Shown piece by piece: positions 37,601 to 49,261 of a stretch of DNA of 64,000 nt (within the stretch, counting starts at the first letter, position 1; every line of letters begins with the position of its first letter). Both the position numbers and the translations under genes were made by a program. The stretch spans positions 124,001 to 188,000 of the forward strand of contig JAQGEQ010000380.1 in NCBI GenBank assembly GCA_034620365.1, given 5' to 3'. The notes beneath the pieces were generated by a model that was not told the origin of the DNA, searched no databases, and worked only from the letters and a program-made list of their open reading frames with translations. Source of the DNA: Pegea sp. RAD2-039 (lineage: Eukaryota > Chordata > Thaliacea > Salpida > Salpidae).

Positions 37601-38991
37601 ATGTCTGAGGAAGCAGTAGAACTATCAGAACTTTTAGAAAACAAGGAAGACATAACTTTTAAAAGTTTGGGAGTTGTTGATGTATTATGTGAAACCATTA
37701 ATTCGTTGGGTTGGAAAAAACCTTCAAAAATTCAACAAGAAGCTATTCCAGTTGCTTTGGCAGGAAACGATGTGATTGGTGTAGCTGAAACTGGTTCAGG
37801 CAAAACTGGAGCTTTTTGTTTACCTATATTGCAAAGCCTGCTTGAAAGACCTCAACGTCTTTTTGCTTTGATACTTGCACCTACTAGAGAATTAGTTTTA
37901 CAAATAGATGAACAGTTAAAAGCATTAGGTTCTGATATTGGAATTAAAACTTGTGCTATTGTTGGTGGGATCAATATGCAATCTCAAGTGATAGCTCTTG
38001 CTAACAAACCTCATGTAGTTGTAGCAACTCCTGGAAGATTAGTTGATCATTTCGAAAAAACTAAAGGCTTTTCTATGCGTTCACTTAGATACCTTGTATT
38101 AGATGAAGCAGATCGTATTTTAAATATGGATTTTGAAGCAGAATTAGACAAAATATTACAATGTATCCCAAGAGAACGAAATACTTATCTATTTTCTGCT
38201 ACAATGACAAATAGGGTGAACAAATTGCAACGAGCCGCTTTGACAAAACCAGTTAAGTGTGCCGTTAACACCAAGTTTCATACCGTCAGTAAGTTGAAGC
38301 AATATTATATGTTTATTCCTTGTAAGATGAAAGATGCCTATCTAACATCAGTATTGAACGAACTAGATGGTAAAAGCACAATCGTGTTTTGTGGCACTTG
38401 CAAAAACACCCAAAAAATCGCGCTTTTATTGCGTAATTTGGGCGTTTCCGCTATCCCTTTACATGGTCAAATGACTCAACCAAAACGTCTCGGAGCTTTG
38501 AATAAGTTTAAATCAAATACTCGTTCAGTTTTGATAGCTACAGATGTAGCCAGTAGAGGATTAGATATCCCTCATGTTGATGTAGTCATCAATTTCGACA
38601 TCCCGAGCCATTCAAAGGATTATATCCACCGCGTTGGTCGAACCGCGCGCGCTGGACGCGGTGGTTTATCGATAGCGTTTGTATCTCAGTATGACGTTGA
38701 ATTATATCAAAGAATCGAAGAAGTGATTCAAAAGAAGCTCCCTAAATATGAGATGAAAGAAGAGGAGGTTGGTGGTCAATGATTGAAAGTTCAAAGTTCA
38801 AGTTTTTTGTGTTTCAGGTGAAATTGATTGAAGAGAGAGTGGCTGAAGCGAGACGGTTGGCATGCCAACAGATCAGAGAGGGTGAGACAACGAAGAAGCG
38901 AAAACGGAAGCAAGGAGGTTTCTCGATAGAAGATGAAGATGATGAAGTTGCTAATATCTCCAACAAACTAAAAATTCGTAAAAAAAAATGA
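37601..38991 (+). CDS. DDX47: DDX47/Rrp3 DEAD-box helicase, pre-rRNA processing
   Basis: Nucleolar ATP-dependent RNA helicase for 18S rRNA maturation. All helicase motifs are present: TFKSLG and [11 protein letters not shown] (Q motif), AETGSGKT (I), PTRELVLQ (Ia), TPGRLVDH (Ib), VLDEADRIL (II), FSATMT (III), [11 protein letters not shown] (IV), [16 protein letters not shown] (V), [13 protein letters not shown] (VI). The C-terminal exon has the family tail ([20 protein letters not shown]) and a lysine/arginine-rich end (KIRKKK). Exon 1 is 37601-38767 (389 codons). A single 50-base intron (38768-38817) separates it from exon 2 (38818-38991), for 446 residues; human is 455. Start is ATG 37601-37603. 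Convergent with NPRL3, 99 bases between coding ends. Confidence 0.97.
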
Positions 38992-39018
38992 AATTGTTTT
39001 GATGCTTGCGTCGCTTAA

Positions 39019-39024
39019 AATAAA
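39019..39024 (+). promoter_or_regulatory. Polyadenylation signal of DDX47
   Basis: AATAAA 28 bases after the DDX47 stop. With the NPRL3 stop only 67 bases further on, the two convergent 3' UTRs are very short or overlap. Confidence 0.5.
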
Positions 39025-39090
39025 AACAGTAAAAAAATACAAGAGCAAAAAAATTGTATTTTGGCGAATGTAAGAGAGTTTATGAAACAG

Positions 39091-40653
39091 TTAAAATCTC
39101 AAAAAATAATTGGTATCTGCTCGAACACAGGTGACTAGCAACGATTTGAACTGATCTAACAAATTAACAAGTTTCGACCTTGGTAAGTTTTCAAAATACA
39201 TGATGTCTTCAAGATGATGATGACCATCAAAATATTTGTGAAGATGAACAAACATTGAGAGGTCTTTATCGCTAACAGATGATCTTAAAGGGAGTAGAAG
39301 AGGATGTAAAGTAGACAAAGGATCAGATGTAGATTCAGGAGTAAAAAAGACATAAGTGTGATGTTGAACAAGGAAGCGATGACGTAACATCCATATCACG
39401 ATTTCTATTAGTTGCTTATGGTTACCAAAAAAAGGTCCGCGAAGACAACACAAGTCACCGAGCGAAATAGGAAGTGAAAAATATGAGAGAATCCTCAGCA
39501 AGTTTTTATCAAAATTTCGACGGAATTCCATGGATTTAATGGAGTTTGGATGAAGATCAGATGAAGGAGCGACCATGTAGATGTTGGATTCACATAATGG
39601 ATAGATGATACAAGCTTTTCCCCACGCGATAAGATGACGCGCGATAGCGAAGATATGATTAAGAGGCATGTGAATATCAGATGATATACTTTTAAATGAT
39701 TTAGTTGGTTTACAAGCATTTAAAAAGATAATAATAGAAGTAGAAGCGCTTGCATTTAACGAATTCTTCGTCTCTTGAAGATCAAAAACTAACAATCCGT
39801 GATAAGGACGAATATTTTTAAAGATTTTATCAAGGTCACTAACTTTAGTTGAAGATTTATTTGCTTTATTGTCAGATACATGAACCTTATGATAGAGACA
39901 AAAACTCACTCTCATATTATCGTTAAGAAATAACTCAACAATTCCAGTGCTCCAAAGTGAATCAAAAGCATCTTTAAGATTAGCAGCTAATGAACTCCTT
40001 TCAGAGATTGCTTTGTAGAGATTTTCAACTTCCAGATTTTCATCATCGTGAATATTGAGCATCAAACGAGCTTGTTGACTGAAATATTCAGAACGAACTT
40101 CTTCAACACGAAGACATCCTCCAATCTTAGCAGCTAGTTCAGTAAATGCATGAATCATTGAGAAAGTAGCTGTCGTTTTCAATACAAATACAACATTGAA
40201 CGACTTTATATGAATATTATCAGTATTTTGACGTTTCTTCATCAATATATTTGACTTTGTCTCACCAAGATTCGATAAATTACCAGATTCCATTTTTAAC
40301 ATGAAACCCACAAACCTCAATCCATTTATTTTCACATCAAATGCTTGCTCACATAAATCCATATTCCCAGGACTCAGTATATAAGCAAGTGTGTCATCAG
40401 AATAATTAAGAAACTGATCTTTTTCATCAATAAGTTCATCAGATTTAATATCATCTGCCTCACAACATAATAAATCTTGTCCATCATTAATTGAATTATT
40501 CGAATGAAAAGCTGGTTGCCTCAAATTGTTCTGCTGTTTTGGCATTAATGGATACCTATAAAGAAGTTTATTGCTAATTCGACTACCATACATAGAAAGG
40601 ATAATAGATAGAGGACTCCATGGTTGCTCTTCTTGTGAAATGAAAAAGCTCAT
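39091..40653 (-). CDS. NPRL3: NPRL3-like subunit of the GATOR1 complex
   Basis: GATOR1 is the GTPase-activating complex (NPRL2-NPRL3-DEPDC5) that switches off Rag GTPases and TORC1 at the lysosome when amino acids are low. This single-exon protein (520 residues from the chosen start) begins with the longin-type N domain (PLSIILSMYGSRISNKLLYR; human has [20 protein letters not shown]). The middle (FVVFVLKTTATFSMIHAFTE) and the C-terminal winged-helix part (HHHLEDIMYFENLPRSKLVN, then LLDQFKSLLVTCVRAD) match NPRL3. I chose ATG 40651-40653 (MSFFISQEEQPW) because it leaves a family-like spacing before the first conserved strand. An upstream in-frame ATG at 40705-40707 would add 18 hydrophobic residues. 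Absence of introns is unusual for this gene in animals. Confidence 0.85.
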   Translation of the reverse strand: MSFFISQEEQPWSPLSIILSMYGSRISNKLLYRYPLMPKQQNNLRQPAFHSNNSINDGQDLLCCEADDIKSDELIDEKDQFLNYSDDTLAYILSPGNMDLCEQAFDVKINGLRFVGFMLKMESGNLSNLGETKSNILMKKRQNTDNIHIKSFNVVFVLKTTATFSMIHAFTELAAKIGGCLRVEEVRSEYFSQQARLMLNIHDDENLEVENLYKAISERSSLAANLKDAFDSLWSTGIVELFLNDNMRVSFCLYHKVHVSDNKANKSSTKVSDLDKIFKNIRPYHGLLVFDLQETKNSLNASASTSIIIFLNACKPTKSFKSISSDIHMPLNHIFAIARHLIAWGKACIIYPLCESNIYMVAPSSDLHPNSIKSMEFRRNFDKNLLRILSYFSLPISLGDLCCLRGPFFGNHKQLIEIVIWMLRHRFLVQHHTYVFFTPESTSDPLSTLHPLLLPLRSSVSDKDLSMFVHLHKYFDGHHHLEDIMYFENLPRSKLVNLLDQFKSLLVTCVRADTNYFLRF

Positions 40654-40707
40654 TTTCTGTTTTTGTTGTAATAATGTCAGCTCATAACATAAAGATAAAA
40701 TAATCAA

Positions 40708-41757
40708 AGATAGAGATTGTGATGGTTTTATAAGAAGATTTCAAACTTTTTTGTTTATTGATTTCAGCTGAAGTAAAACCTTAAAGTCATTGAACTGGAG
40801 CAGTTTTTAGTGTTATATAAAATATTTTCAAAAAGCTTTAAAAAATTTTATTTTTGTAGAAGACAACAAAATCATTAAAATTGTGTTTAAATTAAATTTA
40901 GCTTAAAAAACAAACTAATGTTAAAATGTTTCTGGAATTAATATCTTTAAAAACAAAATATAATTTTTAGAAAATATTGTTTTGAAGAACAACTTTTTTT
41001 AGTTTTTCAATTTTTTGACTAACAAAAAAGTTGAAATAAAATTCTTAGCATAACATTTTTGGTAAACAGTAAAAGATAATATCCAAATTAAACAAATCAA
41101 AAACATAAACAATGTTGTTAAAAAAGTGAGATTTGGAAATATTTACCTTTAATAAGAAGAAAAATGAAAGAAGTGATGAAAAGTTATAATATTTATCATT
41201 CGATATTTTACAACAATTAATGTTGTTGAGGATAAATTAAACTTACTATCAAAGATTTAATAATAACAAACCATTTGAAAAGCTCCTAATTAAAAACAAC
41301 TGTGTGAATATAATTTAATAAAAAGTTTATTGAAATAACATAAATATGTAGAAACTCAAAACAAAAAAGTGCTGCAGAGACAATCAATGCAGAAACAAAA
41401 TATTATTGACAAATGGAAAATTTGTGATTAAGCAATCGTCATTCAAATGTAAAATAAATCAGCAAAAACATAGGTTAAATTAATTTCTAAAAAATATTTT
41501 ATAATTGAATGATAATTTTCGTAAATTATTGAATTGTTTTTAATTTTCATTCAAAGGCTGGTTGAAAAAATAAATTAATTGGTTTAGTTTATTTTGCAAC
41601 ATTTACAAAAATTTTATTTATGTAAACTTAAAATCTTACCTAAAAGTATGTGACTTGAATATCAATGAATATAAATTATTATTTATTATTTTATTGTTAC
41701 TATTCTTATTTTTATGAAATTTCAACCTAATCAGATTTAGCTATTTTGACTTTCTTA
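40708..41757. other. Intergenic, AT-rich
   Basis: Upstream of NPRL3 and beside LINE copy 3. No feature beyond A/T runs. Confidence 0.4.
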
Positions 41758-42337
41758 AAAATTTATTTATTTATTACAATAAATGCGAAAGAGGGTACCT
41801 GAAGAGAGCACCTCTCGCTAGCACATATTCTCACAAATAACATCTATTTAGTCAAAAATATAGAAAGTAAAAGATGTAACACATGGCATTTCAGTAGTCC
41901 TCAAAGCATATGACAGTGAACAATTACATGGAATGTTAATAATATACAAAAGGAAAAATCACAGTTTAGAAATGACAATTTTGGCAATATTATACAGGTT
42001 CAACGTCTTTTTGAACAACGCGAGTGATTCTAACATAACAATGTCTAATGGCAACTGGTTCCAAGTCCTAATTGTACGGTATGAGAAAAAAATCGCTCTG
42101 ACCAATGTACCAGGTGATATAGGCTTATTAAGGTGTAATGTGTATCGTCTAAGTTGATATAACTTGAAGGAAGGACTAATGGAAAACAAATCATCAAACT
42201 GAATGTCAAATAAATTGTGGATAATTAAAAAAATAAGAATTAAGTCGTATTTAATCCATATTTAGTCCGGCTTTATTTTCTGGTTCTATCACAAGCCGGT
42301 CGCTGTTATCAAGTAAGGGAGGTATTTGGGATCTCGA
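41758..42337 (-). mobile_element. LINE copy 3, internally deleted
   Basis: Begins with the (ATTT)-rich tail and the shared 3' block (gagagcacctctcgctagc). It keeps the C-terminal ORF2 segment (FFSYRTIRTWNQLPLDIVM near 42.0-42.1 kb). Near 42260 it jumps directly to a part of ORF2 upstream of the reverse transcriptase that lies about 1.3 kb away in copies 2 and 4 (the ctgttatcaag…gggaggtatttgggatctcg region). It ends near 42337. The reverse transcriptase core is absent. Confidence 0.85.
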
Positions 42338-44372
42338 GATAAAAATCTTTGAGATAGAAATGTTTATTATATTAATTTTAAACCAGTTTTATGTATCAAG
42401 TTTTTAATAAAAAGGTTGATCTCTCGCTGGCTTATATTTTTCTCAAAAAAGTATGCTGCCATTGGAAGGTTATTCGCCTAAGGCAATCAAACCTTTCTTT
42501 CTTGAACAAGTTCGACAAAAAATTGTTAACTCGACCAAATTATCTGTTTGTTAAATTTCTAAAGTAAAAGTAAATAAAAAGAAAATAATAATAAATAGAA
42601 AAATTCTTAAAGAAATTTATTCTAAAATTGGAAATTGTTAATGAGCAGACAGCAGGAGCTGAAATGAAATTACGCAGATTCTGAAATTTTTGTTGCTCCA
42701 AATTTTCGTTACCCAGGTCTTGAAACTTTAAATTTAATTGATCTAAAAAAAATATTGATTTTTATTACAAAATATTGATTTTTTCAATTAATTTTTTAAT
42801 TTTATATATCAAATTAATTTTAGAAGTTAAATATTTATTGTGACGTTAACAGATTTTATCGGCTTCAGGTTGAATGAATCAAAAATATAATATCTTATAT
42901 CAACCAATAACTCGTGTAATTAATTTTAATAGAATATAACTTCCCATTTAAAAATAATGATTTCAATATTTCTCTGTTGAAGTATAATTAAAAACCTTTT
43001 GTTGTAATTTGTTATTCGTAAAATTATTTATTTTGTATGTCTTAGTTTTACAATACAGTTACTTTTTCCTTTCGAAGTTTTTCAAGCCTAATTTAATTTT
43101 AGTGCCCTATTTATATTTTGAATTTGAATTATTTTTGTTCTATTTTGTCTTAAAAATACTTAACTGGCCGAAAATGTTGATTGCTTTTTCACTTTGTTCA
43201 CGTTTTTGATCAGCTGCTTTAAATTTAACTTAAATTTTGAATTACGTCATAATAAGTACATAGACAATTTAGATTTGAGTGTGGGTTCGGTCTGTTTGCT
43301 GATTAGTTTCTTTTGTCTTGTTGAACGCTTTACATTTTGAATCGTCTGTGTTTTCAAATTAGTTTTATTTAATCAATTATTATATTTTTAGTATTTCTAA
43401 ACGATTAGTTGCAATGACTAGATTTAGTACATTTTTATATGTAAACAAATTTATGAATTTTTGGAGTTTAATTAAAGAACATTATTTTTCATATAAGCTC
43501 TATTTGAACTATCTAATTTTTTACTTATATAAAAGTATAATTTTGGACGTTGTAATATTTTTTATTATTTTTTTACTAGTGTGGCATTAGTTTATATAAT
43601 GCTTAGATTGTATAGTATTTTATTCTGCTAACATTTATTTCTTTTAAATTAAATTTAGTTATTAAATTTTCCAAATAAATAATGTGATTAAATGAATCAT
43701 TATTTTCTCTTAAAAATATCTAAATATATTTTAATTATTGAGTTAGAGGGAGTATAGAATTAGAAATTTATGTTATTGGTAGTTTATTTGAATTTATTTT
43801 AAAATCATAATATCATATTTTCTCTTTTAACTTAAATTCTTTTTGTATTCATAGTAATAATTTATTTATATAATTAAATATAGTTACTATTTCTATAAAT
43901 ATTAATTTAATTTTGCTCAATTTTGCTTATGTTTTTAATTTTGCTGTCTTAAGTTATATTTTGAGAAACTAAATTATAATCATAAATAATTCAGTCTTTA
44001 TTGTTATGTTATTTTCTGCTTAATTGTTTTCATTTGTAGCTTTTTAAGTATTTTATGTTCAATAGCAAAATAATTTTGATAAAATTTGAAAACTTTTTAA
44101 CTTATGCCAGTTATTAATTAAAAACTTATAAGCTATTTATTATTGTTTCTAACAATTTATATATTTAATACTAACAGCTAATTTAATATAATAATACTAA
44201 TCTATATAAACAATAATTTAATTTGTATCTTATGAAAAAATATGAATTTTATTGTTGCCATAAATATTTATAATTTTGTATATTTTTTTACTTCTAAAAG
44301 TTTATATATTTTTTATATTTAGATTTTTCATTTTGATTTTTTTAGTGTATATAATTTTTGGTTTCATCAGCC
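42338..44372. other. Intergenic, AT-rich, upstream of the SYCP1-like gene
   Basis: About 2 kb with no supported gene. The right end should hold the promoter and 5' UTR of the coiled-coil gene. A possible splice acceptor (tttcatcag) lies just before its ATG, so a 5' UTR exon may exist here. Confidence 0.4.
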
Positions 44373-46436
44373 ATGCCAGACTCAAATGAACACAACGATT
44401 TTCGTATGATTAATGATGAAGTTGATAAAATTAGAGCATGGCATTTAAAAGCACAGATGAGTAATAAAGAAGCTAATGAAACAATCAACAATTTAAAACA
44501 AACTGTTGAGTCTCAAAGAACTTCTTTGGTAGAGCTTCAAATGGATTATGAATCTGTTAACAAAAAGCTTGTTGAAGAAATTGATAGACAGATAATACTA
44601 AAGGAAGATCTAGAAACTGCAAAACTATTATCTAAATCGTTTAATGCACAATTTCTAGAATTAACTTCAACAATAACACATTATAAAGTATCGATGGATG
44701 AGGCAGAACAGGAGATTATCAGCAAAAATGCAAGTATAAAGAAATTAGAAAATACTTATTCAGACTTGCATGAATGTTTTAAACAATTAAGTGATAACTT
44801 TCAAATCAAATTGATGGCATCTGAAAAAAAAATTGAGAATTTATTAGTTAATAGAAATAATGAACAACAAAAGTATTCAGATTTAAGTGCTGAAATGAAA
44901 AGCAAACTTGAATCAAGCTTTTTAGAAATTCAATCTTTGAATGCTACTATTGATAATGAAAAGCAACTTTTTGCAAATAAACTAATTGATGAAAAGAAAT
45001 TACTTCAAGAGAAGAAAAGTATTGAGAAAACTTTGTTACAAGTACAAGATGAGAACATTGTACAAAAACAAAACTTGAGCAAACTTCAAAACGAGGTGGA
45101 AGTTTTGAATAATCAAATTTGTGAAACTAAATCTAATTTGATGGTTGCTCAAAATGAGGTAAAGGCCACATTAGCTGATAAAGAAAAGTTGTATTTTTCT
45201 GTTTCACAATTAACAGATCAATTAGCTGTTTCTGAAGAGAAATTAGAGAGTATGACTATAAGTAAAAATGGTTTAGAAAGTAAGTTAAAGATTGCTATAG
45301 AAAAAGCACATGAACTTTCTTGTGTTTTAAAAGACGCCAATTTATTAGCGAATACTTTAAAAGATGAAAATGATGAACTTATAAGATTTAGAGAAGAGTT
45401 AAATAAAGAGCTTAATGCCCAAAAATGTGTAATAAGCTCTATTAAATCTGAAAATGATTTATTGAATAAGGATAAAATAGAGCTTACTTCAACTGTTGAA
45501 GATCAAAAACAAGTTATAAATGATAAGCAAAGTAGATTGGATCAAACTGTCATTGAAAATGAGAAATTGAAGAAAGTTAATGCAGAGCTTGAAGTTGTTC
45601 AAGAAAATTTCTTAAAGCAATCTAAAGATATATCTGAGAAAGATTTGTTGATTAAAAATATAACAACTAAGCTTGAACAAGAACAAGTTGATCTTGAAGA
45701 GTTAAATAACAAATATGACTCATTAAAACTCAATAATGATGGCCTGTTCCAAAAGAATTCAGAAATTTCCCTGAAAGTTGACTCTTTGACTGAGCTTAAT
45801 AATAAACTGAAAGAGAATTGTGAAGAACAAGAAGAGAAGTTGAAGTCGCTAGCTGAAGAGAAAAGTCGTTTATTTAGTGAGCTTACAAATTTGAAGGAAG
45901 AAAATATGAAAATGGAAAAAATGATTAAGTTGCAAGATGAAGAGATGTCAAGAAAAGATATGGCTGTCAGTTTATCTGAGGGTATGATAAATGCTGCTCA
46001 AAACAGTGTGAAAGTGAAAGATGAAACTATAAAATGTTTGCATAATGAGATAAAAGTTTTAAAACAGACAGTTGAAAAAACTGAAACTGAGTTAAAAGGG
46101 TTTAGGATAGAATCACCTTCCAAAAATACTTGTTTAGAAAGCCCAGATGTAACAGGAGCAAATGAATATACCAACAAGCCTAAAGATAAAAAGAGAGCTT
46201 TACTAGATGTTAGTTATGATATGAATTCCTCATTTATAAATGAAATGGGTGATATTGTTTTAAACAAAAGCACCCCAGTTAGAAGAAGACGAAGAACACC
46301 AGGTCAAATTAAGTTACTTGCTTCATTATCAAACTCTGCTAGTAAAAAGAATGCTTCTAAAAGAAAACTTCAATGTAATTCTAAACCACAAAAAGTTGAT
46401 TTGTTTGGTGCTGATGTATATGACTTTTTTGCTTGA
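44373..46436 (+). CDS. Long coiled-coil protein, SYCP1-like (synaptonemal complex transverse filament)
   Basis: 687 residues in one exon from ATG 44373-44375 to TGA 46434-46436. About 590 residues form an almost uninterrupted heptad-repeat coiled coil flanked by a short acidic head and a basic tail. The head of the coil (INDEVDKIRAWHLKAQ, then VESQRTSLVELQMDYE) resembles the start of the conserved SYCP1 central region (EAEKIKKWKV…IIEAQRKAIQELQFE) in the same order and spacing. The tail has KDKKRALLDVSYDMN and a basic patch (TPVRRRRRTPGQIK), as SYCP1 has KKKRKMAFEFDIN and TP-rich basic sequence. Other coiled-coil proteins (myosin tail, golgin, CENP types) cannot be excluded because such sequences converge. 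The ORF is intronless, while vertebrate SYCP1 has many introns. If correct, it acts in meiotic chromosome synapsis. Confidence 0.6.
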   Translation: MPDSNEHNDFRMINDEVDKIRAWHLKAQMSNKEANETINNLKQTVESQRTSLVELQMDYESVNKKLVEEIDRQIILKEDLETAKLLSKSFNAQFLELTSTITHYKVSMDEAEQEIISKNASIKKLENTYSDLHECFKQLSDNFQIKLMASEKKIENLLVNRNNEQQKYSDLSAEMKSKLESSFLEIQSLNATIDNEKQLFANKLIDEKKLLQEKKSIEKTLLQVQDENIVQKQNLSKLQNEVEVLNNQICETKSNLMVAQNEVKATLADKEKLYFSVSQLTDQLAVSEEKLESMTISKNGLESKLKIAIEKAHELSCVLKDANLLANTLKDENDELIRFREELNKELNAQKCVISSIKSENDLLNKDKIELTSTVEDQKQVINDKQSRLDQTVIENEKLKKVNAELEVVQENFLKQSKDISEKDLLIKNITTKLEQEQVDLEELNNKYDSLKLNNDGLFQKNSEISLKVDSLTELNNKLKENCEEQEEKLKSLAEEKSRLFSELTNLKEENMKMEKMIKLQDEEMSRKDMAVSLSEGMINAAQNSVKVKDETIKCLHNEIKVLKQTVEKTETELKGFRIESPSKNTCLESPDVTGANEYTNKPKDKKRALLDVSYDMNSSFINEMGDIVLNKSTPVRRRRRTPGQIKLLASLSNSASKKNASKRKLQCNSKPQKVDLFGADVYDFFA

Positions 46437-46796
46437 TTTATTTTTGTACATTTACTCCATTATACAAAATTTCAGTTTTTTCATCCCATATTGTTCTACA
46501 TTTCAGTTTCAGTCATTACTTAGTTGCTCTTCTATTTAAAAAACTCTGTAGTCTGTCTATTTTTTTTTATTTTCTACAGTATATAAAAGTTTAGTTTGAG
46601 TTTTTGATAAGAGTAGAAATTGTTTAGTCATTAGAGAGCTTCAGATGATATTAGTTTATCTCAGCTAAGTATATCCTACGTTTGATATAAAGATTTCAAA
46701 ATCTTGCTTAAATTTTCTAAGCAGTTTTCTTTTACAGAGGCGTTATTATTGTATATAATTTATTTCATATACGGTTATAAAAGTTTAAACAACGTC

Positions 46797-48751
<1,955 letters not shown>

Positions 48752-48784
48752 TATTATCAGTTGTTAGTGATCGTGATAAAATTT

Positions 48785-48790
48785 AATAAA
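48785..48790 (+). promoter_or_regulatory. Polyadenylation signal of DIMT1
   Basis: AATAAA 34 bases after the DIMT1 stop, in an AT-rich context where chance matches are common. Confidence 0.4.
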
Positions 48791-49261
48791 TAATCATGAA
48801 ACGAAAGACTTTTTGATCGTTCCAAACGATTTCTGATCTCATCTCACATCTCTAACAAATTTTAGTTTTCCGACTTTTGATAAACAATAGCAGAAATATC
48901 ACTTACAGATTTCAAATTTCTTTTATTTTTAATTAGCTAATTGAAGGTTTTTGATAATCCACTTCAGTTAATAACTTTAAAAATAATAAATTTACTTCAC
49001 TTAAATTAGCAGAGATTTCAATTTACAAAACTAAAGTTAAAAAAAGTTTTTTGACAAAAATACAATCGAGAATCAGTTTTTTATCAACGATAAATTCATC
49101 TGGTGGATGAGAGAGAGATATTCAAGGAAATAATTAATGGTTAAAGATTCAGCATTCAAACAATCATTCTTGCGTCATCTTCAGCGTTTGTGAATTCTTC
49201 TTTCTCAAGATCTTGACTTCTAGAAACATTTCTCGATAAAACACCTTCTTATAAATTGAAG

